From Ralstonia sp. RRA (lineage in GTDB: Bacteria; Pseudomonadota; Gammaproteobacteria; Burkholderiales; Burkholderiaceae), in assembly GCF_037023145.1 (NCBI RefSeq), contig NZ_CP146092.1, positions 1,612,001 through 1,676,000 of the forward strand: a stretch of 64,000 nt of DNA, in the 5' to 3' direction. Below are positions 7,995 through 15,834 of this stretch, piece by piece; position 1 is the stretch's first letter, and the number at the start of each line of letters is the position of its first letter. A program made the translations under genes and the position numbers. The notes under the pieces are model-generated. The model had not been told where the DNA came from and searched no databases. It saw nothing but the letters and a program-made list of their open reading frames with translations.

Positions 7995-9005
7995 ATGCCA
8001 GAAGCCATGCGAGCCATGGTCCACGAAAGCGCGGGGGCGCCACTGCAGTGGCGAGAGGTTCCTGCACCGATTCCCGGGCCGGGCGAAGTCCGGATTGCCG
8101 TGTCCGTGTGTGGCGTCTGCCGCACCGATTTGCACATCGTGGATGGTGAGCTTCCACACCCCAAGGCATCGCTCATTCCCGGTCACGAGATCGTGGGCAT
8201 GGTCGAGTCCTGTGGCCCTGGCGTTTCTTCGCCAGCGCTGGGCGATCGAGTTGGGGTGCCCTGGCTTGGCTGGACATGCGGAGCCTGCCCGTTCTGCTTG
8301 AGCGGGCACGAAAACCTGTGTGACCACCCCGCCTTCACGGGCTACACGCGTGATGGCGGCTATGCCGAGTACGTGGTCTGCGATGCCCGGTACTGCCTGC
8401 CCATTCCAGAGCCGTATGACGATGCACATGCGGCGCCGCTGCTATGCGCTGGCCTGATCGGCTATCGCACGCTACGCATGGCTGGAGATGTGCGTCGAAT
8501 CGGCATCTATGGCTTTGGTGCGGCAGCCCACCTGGTCACCCAGATTGCCGTAGCGGAGCAGCGCAAAGTCTTCGCCTTCACACGCGCCGGAGACACTGCT
8601 GCACAGCAACTTGCCCTGCAGACTGGCGCCAGTTGGGCAGGATCGAGTGACCAATCTGCGCCAGAGCAGCTGGACGCGGCCTTGATCTTTGCTCCGGTTG
8701 GGGCGCTGATACCACAAGCCCTGCTGGCCGTTGCCAAGGGTGGTGCCGTGGTCTGTGGCGGCATTCACATGAGCGATATTCCGTCGTTCCCGTACCGGCT
8801 GCTGTGGGAGGAGCGAAAACTCATGTCGGTCGCCAACCTGACCCGCGCGGACGGTCTTGCGCTGATGCGTGTGGCATCGGCAATTCCACTGAAGGTTCAT
8901 GTCACACCGTACCGGCTGCAAGATGCCAACACTGCACTGGATGACCTGCGCGCGGGACGCGTGGCCGGCGCGGCAGTCCTGAAGGTCAGGTCTGATAAGC
9001 GTTGA
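7995..9005 (+). CDS. Zinc-dependent alcohol dehydrogenase (MDR family)
   Basis: 336-residue medium-chain dehydrogenase. Catalytic zinc region CGVCRTDLHIVDGEL and GHEIVG; structural zinc cysteines in CGACPFCLSGHENLC; coenzyme-binding loop GIYGFGAAAH near residue 175. It probably interconverts primary alcohols and aldehydes with NAD(H), useful for fermentative redox balance. GGAGG lies 5 bases before the chosen ATG at 7995; a GTG 18 bases upstream is the alternative. It follows the DUF2892 gene by 50 bases in an apparent FNR-controlled operon, which fits an oxygen-limitation role. Confidence 0.9.
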   Translation: MPEAMRAMVHESAGAPLQWREVPAPIPGPGEVRIAVSVCGVCRTDLHIVDGELPHPKASLIPGHEIVGMVESCGPGVSSPALGDRVGVPWLGWTCGACPFCLSGHENLCDHPAFTGYTRDGGYAEYVVCDARYCLPIPEPYDDAHAAPLLCAGLIGYRTLRMAGDVRRIGIYGFGAAAHLVTQIAVAEQRKVFAFTRAGDTAAQQLALQTGASWAGSSDQSAPEQLDAALIFAPVGALIPQALLAVAKGGAVVCGGIHMSDIPSFPYRLLWEERKLMSVANLTRADGLALMRVASAIPLKVHVTPYRLQDANTALDDLRAGRVAGAAVLKVRSDKR

Positions 9006-9042
9006 TGTGGGTCAATGGGGCGCCCTCCATGCGGCCTACGCT
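9002..9042 (+). promoter_or_regulatory. FNR box-like site upstream of a Usp gene
   Basis: TTGAT-GTGG-GTCAA at 9002-9015 matches the FNR consensus at 9 of 10 positions and overlaps the stop codon of the alcohol dehydrogenase gene. A weak -10-like TACGCT at 9037-9042 would put the box near -41. It would drive the Usp gene at 9087. Confidence 0.55.
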
Positions 9043-9086
9043 GGTGACACGCGGCACCATTTCGCGTGATCCCATTGGAGACCACC

Positions 9087-9542
9087 ATGTACCAACGCAT
9101 CCTGCTCGCTATCGACGGGAGTCATGCATCGCTGCTCGCATTGCATCAGGCTATCGTCGTGGGCAAAGCCACCGGCGCAGAGGTCGAGGCCTTGTTTGTG
9201 GCTGACAGTTCGGACCTGACCTTCGACATGGTCGGCTGCGACTCAGTTGCCTACGCAAAGCGCGTGCTCGAGGTGGGCCGGGAAACCCTGGCCAGCGCAG
9301 CGACCAAGCTGGAGACGGCCGGCATCAAACACTCGACCAAGCTGCTGGAACGGGGGATCGCTCCCGGCCAGATCTCGGCGACGATCGTGGCGGAAGCCAA
9401 CGAAAACGGGGCGGACCTGATCGTGCTTGGTACGCACGGCCGAAGCGGCCTCGGCCATCTGGTGCTGGGCAGTGTGGCCGAAGGCGTGGTTCGCAAGACC
9501 AACAAACCTGTGCTGATGGTTCGCAGCGAGGTTGAGGACTAA
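9087..9542 (+). CDS. Universal stress protein, UspA family
   Basis: 151 residues, single Usp domain: MYQRILLAIDGSHASL at the N-terminus and the ATP-binding loop GTHGRSGLGHLVLGSVAEG at the C-terminus. GGAG is 7 bases upstream of the ATG at 9087; the seven-codon upstream extension is rejected for that reason. Similar in design to the Usp at 6467-6967. It appears to have its own FNR-type promoter and closes the low-oxygen/stress island. Confidence 0.93.
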   Translation: MYQRILLAIDGSHASLLALHQAIVVGKATGAEVEALFVADSSDLTFDMVGCDSVAYAKRVLEVGRETLASAATKLETAGIKHSTKLLERGIAPGQISATIVAEANENGADLIVLGTHGRSGLGHLVLGSVAEGVVRKTNKPVLMVRSEVED

Positions 9543-10092
9543 GCGGCGCCATCCGTCCTTTACGGCACCAGGATTGATACCCGATACAGGACAAGGATCC
9601 GCTGCAGTGCGCTGCCCTAGCGCAGTGCATTTTCCGACGCTTGCGTCAATGCACGCGGATCTGCCTTGGCAACCCTGCCAGTGGCCCACGGCGACTCAAG
9701 CTGATGACCGGCGCCTTGCTCGCTTCAGCCTGGCTGCGCCGCCGCGCCATCCCAACCACGACCTTCAACGAACCAGTCCGGCACCACGGACTGCGCCTGC
9801 CCGACGGGCAATTCGGCGAACGGCCCAAGCGCCGGCTTACCGCACACGCCCCAGGTCGCACCATATTGCCGCGTGAACACGCTACGGCCCTGCGAAGTGA
9901 CCCTGCCGAACCCGGGATGATTGCATCCCACGGTCCGACATCCCCCCGTACTTGCGCCGTATTCACAACGGTTTAGACCCGCTTGATTCTTGTCATCTGG
10001 TACTTGTAACTGATCCCTCGATTTCAGTCGCCAGACGCAAAAGAGCCGGAGCGATTTACATCGCGTACCGGTATATCATCCGGGGCGTTGCT
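9543..10092. other. Non-coding or decayed stretch
   Basis: No frame here has both a convincing start and a recognisable family. A minus-strand frame at 9725-9931 reads like protein (for example LGPFAELPVGQAQSVVPDWF) but has no ribosome binding site and I cannot identify it; it may be a gene remnant. At 10051-10064 there is a perfect palindrome GCGAT-TTAC-ATCGC with the 5-4-5 geometry of Crp/Fnr-family sites but not the FNR half-site. Confidence 0.4.
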
Positions 10093-10148
10093 TATACGGA
10101 AAACCCGCTACAACAAGCGGCATCCAAGCTAAAAGGGTTTCCGGTATA
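10093..10148. repeat. Long imperfect stem-loop upstream of a membrane oxygenase gene
   Basis: TATACGGAAAACCC (10093-10106) pairs at 12 of 14 positions with GGGTTTCCGGTATA (10135-10148). Inside lies a second small hairpin, CGCT-acaaca-AGCG (10106-10119). An extra copy of CCGGTATA occurs at 10068-10075. The structure lies 55 bases before the ATG at 10203, so it could be a leader RNA element or a DNA cruciform. Confidence 0.45.
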
Positions 10149-10202
10149 GAGCACATCATTTGTTATCAAAACAAAATAAAACAATACGCGCGAGTCAGGT
10201 CC

Positions 10203-11408
10203 ATGAATACCAACCATAAACCTTCGGCACCGTTGCTCGAAGAGGAACAACATCCCGCCATCGTCCGCGTGGCTGACGCCACGATCCGCGATGCCAACAC
10301 GCTGCTCCACTCCAGCGGCGGCATGGTTTTCGGCCGCGGCATGATCGGCACCGTTCTGGCACTGGTGCTGGGGTTCCTCTGCCTGCTGGGCGTGCTGGCG
10401 TTTCATTTTCCGCAGTACATGACCACGCCGGAATTGCGACGTGCGTACTCGGTGGATGTGATTCGACAGATCCTGTTTGTCTCGTTGCTGATTTCGGGTG
10501 GCCTGTCGCTGGCGAATATCGTGCTGGATAACCGGCGCCGCCTGAACTGTCTGGCGTTTGTATTCGTGGTGATTGCAGTGGCATTGGGCGGCTCCCGCGT
10601 GCCGGTGGGCGATTTCCCGGACCATACGCCGTATATCGGCATGGACTGGTTCATTCTCGATCTGCTCGGCTCCACCGCCATTTTCGTGCTGCTCGAAAAG
10701 CTGTTTCCGCTCTATAAGAAGCAGCCGGTGTTCCGCGCCGAGTGGCAGACCGACATGGCGCACTTCGCGGTCAACCACTTCATCGTGGGCCTGGTGCTGC
10801 TGGTGGTGAATTTCCTGATCCACCGCGTGTTCGGGTGGATGGTCCACGATAGCTTCCAGCAGATGGTGCAGCACATCTGGTTCATTCCGCAGTTGCTGCT
10901 GTGCATGCTGGTGGCCGACCTGATGGAGTACGTCACGCACCGCGCGTATCACGAGGTGCCGTTCCTGTGGCGCTTCCATGCCGTGCACCACAGCGTGAAG
11001 ACGATGGACTGGCTGGCCGGCTCGCGCCAGCACATTCTTGAGTTGATCGTCACGCGTGTGGCCGTGCTGGGGCCGCTGTTCGTGCTGGGTTTCGACAAGG
11101 CCGTGGTCGATGTCTACATCATCATTGTGGGCTTCCAGGCGGTGTTCAACCACGCCAACGTTCACCTGCCCTGGGGGCCGTTGAAGTACATCTTCGTGAC
11201 GCCGGATTTCCACCACTGGCACCACTCGTCGGAAGACGAAGCCATCGACAAGAACTACGCTGCGCACTTCGCCTTCATCGACTACCTGTTCGGTACGGCG
11301 GTGAAATCGAAGAAGGCGTTTCCAGAAAAATACGGCGTGGTGGGTGACTACATGCCCGACGGCTTCCTCAACCAGCAGCGCTTTCCGTTCCGCCGTCAGC
11401 AGAACTGA
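10203..11408 (+). CDS. Sterol desaturase/fatty acid hydroxylase superfamily membrane protein
   Basis: 401 residues. Hydrophobic segments (near residues 48-65, 80-100, 113-130, 190-215 and 230-245) surround the di-iron histidine motifs HRAYH, HAVHHS and HHWHHS (about 246-265 and 337-342), the signature of the superfamily. These enzymes hydroxylate or desaturate membrane lipids; the substrate here is unknown. The N-terminal 40 residues are soluble. There is no strong Shine-Dalgarno sequence before the ATG. The gene lies 20 bases upstream of a DUF985 cupin gene and may be co-transcribed with it. Confidence 0.85.
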   Translation: MNTNHKPSAPLLEEEQHPAIVRVADATIRDANTLLHSSGGMVFGRGMIGTVLALVLGFLCLLGVLAFHFPQYMTTPELRRAYSVDVIRQILFVSLLISGGLSLANIVLDNRRRLNCLAFVFVVIAVALGGSRVPVGDFPDHTPYIGMDWFILDLLGSTAIFVLLEKLFPLYKKQPVFRAEWQTDMAHFAVNHFIVGLVLLVVNFLIHRVFGWMVHDSFQQMVQHIWFIPQLLLCMLVADLMEYVTHRAYHEVPFLWRFHAVHHSVKTMDWLAGSRQHILELIVTRVAVLGPLFVLGFDKAVVDVYIIIVGFQAVFNHANVHLPWGPLKYIFVTPDFHHWHHSSEDEAIDKNYAAHFAFIDYLFGTAVKSKKAFPEKYGVVGDYMPDGFLNQQRFPFRRQQN

Positions 11409-11428
11409 GTCGAGGACGCTTCATCATC

Positions 11429-11947
11429 ATGCCGATTGCACCCGCTGCGTTGCACCTCATCCGCCGGCTCGGTCTCGAACCGCACCCGGAAGGCGGCTTC
11501 TACCGCGAGACCTATCGCAGCGAGGAACGCGTCCAGCGCGGTGTCCCTTCCGTCGAACGTGCGGCTGCCACCGCCATCTACTACCTGTTGGCGGATGATG
11601 CATATTCCGCCTGGCATCGGATCCAGTCGGACGAGCTCTGGCATTTCCATACAGGCGATGCGTTAGACGTGCATGTGTTGGAAGACGACGGTACGGTGCG
11701 CACGCATCGCCTGGGCCACGCGGCCGAGGACGAGATGGCGGTGTACCAGGCGGTGGTGCCGGCGGGCCGCTGGTTTGCTGCCGAGCGTGTGGCCGGAGCG
11801 CACGGCTACGCGCTGGTTGGCTGCACGGTCGCGCCGGGTTTCGAGTTCAGTGAATTCGAATTGGCGGAGGGCCATGTGCTGTTGAAGAGTCATGCGGCAC
11901 ATGATTCGTTGATCCGGAAGCTGTTGCCCAAGCCCATGGTGCGCTAG
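11429..11947 (+). CDS. DUF985 (cupin_5) family protein
   Basis: 172 residues with the characteristic DUF985 pattern: LIRRLGLEPHPEGGFYRETYRS near the N-terminus, then AIYYLL, WHRIQSDELWHFHTGD and VAPGFEFSEFELA. It is a small single-domain beta-barrel cupin. The His residues in WHRIQSDELWHFH could bind metal. No reaction is established for the family that I know of. It starts 20 bases after the sterol-desaturase-family gene. Confidence 0.85.
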   Translation: MPIAPAALHLIRRLGLEPHPEGGFYRETYRSEERVQRGVPSVERAAATAIYYLLADDAYSAWHRIQSDELWHFHTGDALDVHVLEDDGTVRTHRLGHAAEDEMAVYQAVVPAGRWFAAERVAGAHGYALVGCTVAPGFEFSEFELAEGHVLLKSHAAHDSLIRKLLPKPMVR

Positions 11948-12076
11948 TCAGCACCAGACCACGCTTTCATAGCCGACTGTGCGGCGATAGATACTCATGC
12001 CGTGCCAAGTGCTGTACTCCATGTACGCGCATGTCAGGACGACGATCCAGTTGGCTGCTGTGGCTGTGGTTGACAT
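11948..12076 (-). CDS. Possible 42-residue small protein
   Basis: A short minus-strand frame begins MSTTATAANWIVVLTCAYME and ends in VVWC. It is preceded by a strong purine-rich GGGAGGGG just upstream of the ATG at 12076. Residues 10-17 are hydrophobic and aromatics are frequent. It converges with the cupin gene, and the stop codons are adjacent. I recognise no family. The good ribosome binding site is the main support. Confidence 0.4.
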   Translation of the reverse strand: MSTTATAANWIVVLTCAYMEYSTWHGMSIYRRTVGYESVVWC

Positions 12077-12243
12077 ATCCCCTCCCATCTCTGCCGTGCT
12101 CCGATAGTTGTGTTATCGGCACGGATTCAGCTTATGAGAGGGCGGCGTAAAGCCATTGCGCGAGCAACGACGGTTCTTGCCGCCAATTCTCAGGGGGATC
12201 TTTCGCGTCACGTCGCCGCCATGTGATGCACGACTGACAGGCC

Positions 12244-12447
12244 CTACGCCACCCGCTGCAAGGTGCGAAACACCTCGGGCTCCTCCACGCGCATCGCCAG
12301 CAACAACGCCGTACCGCGCTTCTCCACGCGGCGCATCGGCAACTTCGTCATGCAAGGTGGTGAGCTTGGCAGGTCGAACACATCTACGACGATGGAGTCT
12401 CGTTTGTACCCGTCACGACTCAAGCGCTCATAGAGCGAGAGCGCCAA
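12244..12447 (-). CDS. Possible small protein coupled to the transporter gene
   Basis: 67 residues from a TTG at 12447 that directly abuts the stop codon of the MFS gene (TGA-TTG). The sequence (starts MALSLYERLSRDGYKRDSI, ends EPEVFRTLQRVA) has the amphipathic, charged composition of a real small protein and has no stop codons. No Shine-Dalgarno sequence is visible, so expression would depend on translational coupling. It may be the last gene of the uronate operon, or chance. No family recognised. Confidence 0.35.
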   Translation of the reverse strand: MALSLYERLSRDGYKRDSIVVDVFDLPSSPPCMTKLPMRRVEKRGTALLLAMRVEEPEVFRTLQRVA

Positions 12448-13767
12448 TCACGCGTTGGCAGCAGAAGGCACATCACGCCCTAGCGTCTGCGCACGCGGCC
12501 TGACCAGCGTCCATAGCAACGCCATGCCAATCAGGTCCCCGCAACCGAGCGCCACGAAAAACGGCGTGTAGCCGATACTGCTGACCAGCCAGCCGATCAT
12601 CAGCGTAAAGCCGAGGTTGCCGAGGCCGGCCACGAAGCTGGCCATGCCGGTCACCGTCGCCACTTCATTCTTAGGGAACAGGTCCGCCGACAGTGAGATC
12701 ACCGAGATCGACAAGGTCTGGTGCGCAAAGCCGCCCAGGCACAGCAGGAAGATGGCCACGGCTGGATCCTTGACGAAGCCCACGCCCGCCATGCCGATCA
12801 TCAGCACCGCACCCAACGAGAACGCCACGCGCTTGCCGTCGACGATGACGATGCCAAAGCGCTTGTTCAGATAGGCCGAGATGGTGCCGCCCATCATGCA
12901 GCCGAAATCCGCCGCCACAAATGGCAGCCACGCGGTCAGCGCGATGGTCTTGAGATCGAACCCGCGCGCCTGGTACAGGTATAGCGGCATCCAGTAGACC
13001 AGCGTGCCCCACACCGGATCGGCAAAGAAGCGCGGCAGCGCGATGCCCCAGAAATTGCGCTGCGACAGAATGTGCCGGATGGACGGCTTGCCGCCTTCCC
13101 TGGCCGGCCCCGCCCGCTCGCTGCCTGTGATTTCCTGGTCCTGCTCCTGCCCGGTTGCAATGTAATCGGCTTCTTCCTTCGTGAGCGCGGGGTGCTCATC
13201 GGGGTGGCGATAGAAAATCAGCCACAACCCCGCCCAGCCCAGGCTCAACGCGCCGGCAATGATGAACGCGGTCTCCCAGTCGTACTTGAGGATCGACCAT
13301 GCGATCAACGGTGGCGCCAGGATGGCACCGACCGATGCGCCCAGGTTGAACGTGCCGGCCGCAAAGCCCCGCTCGCGAGCGGGAAACCAGTAGGCCGTGG
13401 CACGCATGCCGGCAGGAATGAACGCCCCCTCCACCAGCCCCAGCAGGCCGCGCAGGATGAACAGGCCAACCCAGCCGCTCACGAACCCGTGCGCTATGCA
13501 GATCAGCGACCATGCCACCCCGCACAGCAAGAAGCCGAAGCGCAAGCCGATACGGTCCATCAGGTAGCCGGTCAGCGGTGCGCCAATCGGATACATGACC
13601 AGGAAGGCGCCCGTGATCCACCCATAGTGCTGCGTGGTGATGTGCAGGCTCTGCATGACCGTGGGTGCGGCCACGCCCAGCGAGCTGCGCGCCAGATAGT
13701 TCATGACCGTGCCGAGCGTCAGCAGGCCGATCATCCACCAGCGCAGTCCCTTGATTTTCATTGTCAT
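12448..13767 (-). CDS. MFS transporter, hexuronate (ExuT/anion:cation symporter) type
   Basis: 439 residues, about 12 membrane helices. The N-terminal MKIKGLRWWMIGLLTLGTVMNYLARSSLGVAAPTVMQ and the D-R-I-G-L-R-F-G cytoplasmic loop are typical of the anion:cation symporter family, which includes the ExuT hexuronate and GudP/GarP aldarate carriers. Start at 13767 with GGGAG before it. It is the last large gene of the uronate operon, 10 bases after the alginate-lyase-family gene, so import of a uronate or aldarate is the natural inference. Confidence 0.85.
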   Translation of the reverse strand: MTMKIKGLRWWMIGLLTLGTVMNYLARSSLGVAAPTVMQSLHITTQHYGWITGAFLVMYPIGAPLTGYLMDRIGLRFGFLLCGVAWSLICIAHGFVSGWVGLFILRGLLGLVEGAFIPAGMRATAYWFPARERGFAAGTFNLGASVGAILAPPLIAWSILKYDWETAFIIAGALSLGWAGLWLIFYRHPDEHPALTKEEADYIATGQEQDQEITGSERAGPAREGGKPSIRHILSQRNFWGIALPRFFADPVWGTLVYWMPLYLYQARGFDLKTIALTAWLPFVAADFGCMMGGTISAYLNKRFGIVIVDGKRVAFSLGAVLMIGMAGVGFVKDPAVAIFLLCLGGFAHQTLSISVISLSADLFPKNEVATVTGMASFVAGLGNLGFTLMIGWLVSSIGYTPFFVALGCGDLIGMALLWTLVRPRAQTLGRDVPSAANA

Positions 13768-13777
13768 TGCGGTCTCC

Positions 13778-14911
13778 CTAGGCCGGGAACAAAGTGCGCG
13801 CAACCGGCGTGGCATCCAGCCCAACCGATACCGCGCGGAATTGCGGATCCAGATGCGAGGCGATCCGGTAGAGGTCGGCAGCCTCGTTGCGTTGCCAAAG
13901 GCCTGCGTAGCCTTTCACGTTGGCAGCAGCACGACGCGCATCGAACTTGACGGTGCTGTGCACGAACTCCTCGTGCTGCCGCTCGCCGCGCGCAAAGGGG
14001 GCAAGCCAGTTCAGCGCGCTCGCCAGCCGGCCGCGAATCTCGGGCGCGCCATACCAATCGTGCCCATGCGCGACCGCCATCGACGCCGCCATCAACAGCG
14101 GCTCGAGGTTGAAGACCACGTAGTGCATGGCATCGCGCTGGGCGAAATCGTAGGTGCTGCCGTCATCGCGCACGTTCTGTCGCACGTGGCCGATGAAGGC
14201 GGCGCGCGCCGCGTCGATCCAGCGCCTGTCGCCGCTCAGGTAGGCACCGGCGGTCGCCAGCTTGACGCGATGGCTCTGCCAGTTGTTGAGCAGGGTGCTG
14301 TCGTCGCCCACGCGCCGCGCGGGCGTCAGGTAAGCCTCGGCCAGTTGCGCGCCGAAGGCAGGAATGCGCGCGGTCAGCTCGGCCGACAAATGCTCGCGCA
14401 CCAGATCCAGCCCGAACAGGAATTGCACCAGCCCCGCCTCGTCCACCGGGTTGGAGGATGACCGGTACGCCGGCAGCCAGCCGGCGATGTACGCCACCGC
14501 CTTGTCGGCATAGGCGGACGTACTGGACACACGAAACGCCAGCGCCTGCACCAGCGTCTGCTGCCAGTCCTGCTGCGCCAGCACGCTCGCATCGCGGTCG
14601 CCTTCATGCGGCAACAGACCCTGCGTATGCACAACCTCGCGCACGTGCAACGCACGCGTCAGCCCGGCCTGTGCCAGCGAGATCAGTTGCGCAGCCACGG
14701 CAGGTGGCACGTTGCCCGCCAACGCCTCTGCACGCTGCGTTGAAAACAGTGCATAGGTGGCAGCGGGCTTGGCGCTGGTTTTGGCGACGGCACCGTCTGC
14801 CCACGTGGTGCGATAGGCGCCTGCCACCGCCGTCAACGGTGCCGCAAACATGCCCCGCAGCAGCAGGCGACGGCCCTGGGCGTGCCGGCCGGAAACGTCT
14901 TCGCAGCTCAT
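13778..14911 (-). CDS. Alginate lyase family protein (PL5-like), Tat-type leader
   Basis: 377 residues. An N-terminal GRRLLLRGMFAAP followed by a small-residue stretch looks like a twin-arginine export signal. The body is an alpha/alpha barrel with NNWQSHRVKL and GSTYDFAQRDAMHYVVFNLEPL, matching the alginate-lyase (AlgL, PF05426) region around the catalytic Asn/His and Tyr. It probably cleaves a uronic-acid polymer or oligomer by beta-elimination in the periplasm. Its start overlaps the stop of the SMP-30 gene by 4 bases. The exact substrate is not given by sequence; pectic, glucuronan or alginate oligomers are possible. Confidence 0.78.
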   Translation of the reverse strand: MSCEDVSGRHAQGRRLLLRGMFAAPLTAVAGAYRTTWADGAVAKTSAKPAATYALFSTQRAEALAGNVPPAVAAQLISLAQAGLTRALHVREVVHTQGLLPHEGDRDASVLAQQDWQQTLVQALAFRVSSTSAYADKAVAYIAGWLPAYRSSSNPVDEAGLVQFLFGLDLVREHLSAELTARIPAFGAQLAEAYLTPARRVGDDSTLLNNWQSHRVKLATAGAYLSGDRRWIDAARAAFIGHVRQNVRDDGSTYDFAQRDAMHYVVFNLEPLLMAASMAVAHGHDWYGAPEIRGRLASALNWLAPFARGERQHEEFVHSTVKFDARRAAANVKGYAGLWQRNEAADLYRIASHLDPQFRAVSVGLDATPVARTLFPA

Positions 14912-15834
14912 AGCACCCCCGCGTATTCCGCCTCGGCCAACCCTCGCACGCCTGGGCGGACGGCGAAGACATGCCCGTCGTGCTCAGTGGCACCGGTGGC
15001 CGGGCGGATTGACGTGATGAACAGCGTGTCGAGATCGGTCCCGCCGAATGCACACATGGCCGGCTTGATGGCCGGCAGATCGCTCCTGCGATCCAGCACA
15101 CCCTGCGGCGTGAAGCGCAGCACCGCGCCGGCATCGTTCGCGCAGATCCAATAACAGCCATCGGCATCCACCGCGGCGCCATCGGGGCGCCCTACGTAGT
15201 CGTGCAGATCGGCAAAGACGCGGCGGCGGCTGGGCGTGCCGGTCTCGGTGTCGTAGTCGAACGCCCAGATCAGCCGACGCTGCGGGTGCGAATCGGACAG
15301 ATACATCGTCGTGCCATCAGGAGACCACGCCAGCCCGTTCTGCACGATCAACTGATCAACCACAGGCGCCGACAACCGCCCCTGCGTGTCCAGGCAGAAC
15401 AGTGCGCCGGCCGGGTTGGCTGCAGCCATATCCTGCACCATCGTGCCCGACCAGAAGCGGCCCTGGCGATCACAACGGCCGTCGTTGAAGCGCATGCCCG
15501 GCACAGGGAACACCGGTGCAGCAAGCTTGCGTGCGTAGGCCAGCGTTGCACCGTCGGCAGGCGCCGGTTCTGGCAGCGCGACGGCAAACAGGCCCGTCTC
15601 CAACCCAGCCACCAACCCGCCATTGCGGCAGAACGCAAAACACGCAACCTTCTCCGGCAGCGCCCACTCCGTGCGCACACCCAAGGCCACGTGCTGCCGC
15701 ACGATGCGCTGCGCGGGAATATCCACCCAGTACAGCGCGTCTTCCTGCGCACGCCAGACCGGGCTCTCACCGACCGTGGCCGGGGCGTACCCCTCGTCAA
15801 TGCGCTCGATACGTGCTTGCGAAACCACGTGCAT
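14908..15834 (-). CDS. SMP-30/gluconolactonase family lactonase
   Basis: 308 residues. Six-bladed propeller signature residues are present: GESPVW near the N-terminus (metal-binding Glu), PGMRFNDGRCDRQGRFWSGTM, NGLAWSPDG and GRPDGAAVDADGCYWI. These hydrolyse sugar lactones with a divalent metal. Directly after uronate dehydrogenase (ATGA overlap), the likely substrate is the aldarolactone formed by that enzyme. The ATG at 15834 is chosen because it overlaps the preceding stop codon; the longer upstream frame runs through that gene. Confidence 0.88.
   Translation of the reverse strand: MHVVSQARIERIDEGYAPATVGESPVWRAQEDALYWVDIPAQRIVRQHVALGVRTEWALPEKVACFAFCRNGGLVAGLETGLFAVALPEPAPADGATLAYARKLAAPVFPVPGMRFNDGRCDRQGRFWSGTMVQDMAAANPAGALFCLDTQGRLSAPVVDQLIVQNGLAWSPDGTTMYLSDSHPQRRLIWAFDYDTETGTPSRRRVFADLHDYVGRPDGAAVDADGCYWICANDAGAVLRFTPQGVLDRRSDLPAIKPAMCAFGGTDLDTLFITSIRPATGATEHDGHVFAVRPGVRGLAEAEYAGVL

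Noticed and set aside
9725..9931. Possible minus-strand gene in the gap after the last Usp gene
   Set aside because: Reads protein-like but lacks a ribosome binding site and any recognisable family; kept only as a possible remnant.
9984..9997. TTGATTCTTGTCAT as a further FNR box
   Set aside because: Two mismatches in the second half-site and no positioned -10 or gene start.
10092..11267. Long minus-strand open frame opposite the sterol-desaturase-family gene
   Set aside because: It is antisense to a clear gene with His-box motifs, has a His/Gln-rich shadow composition and no family match.
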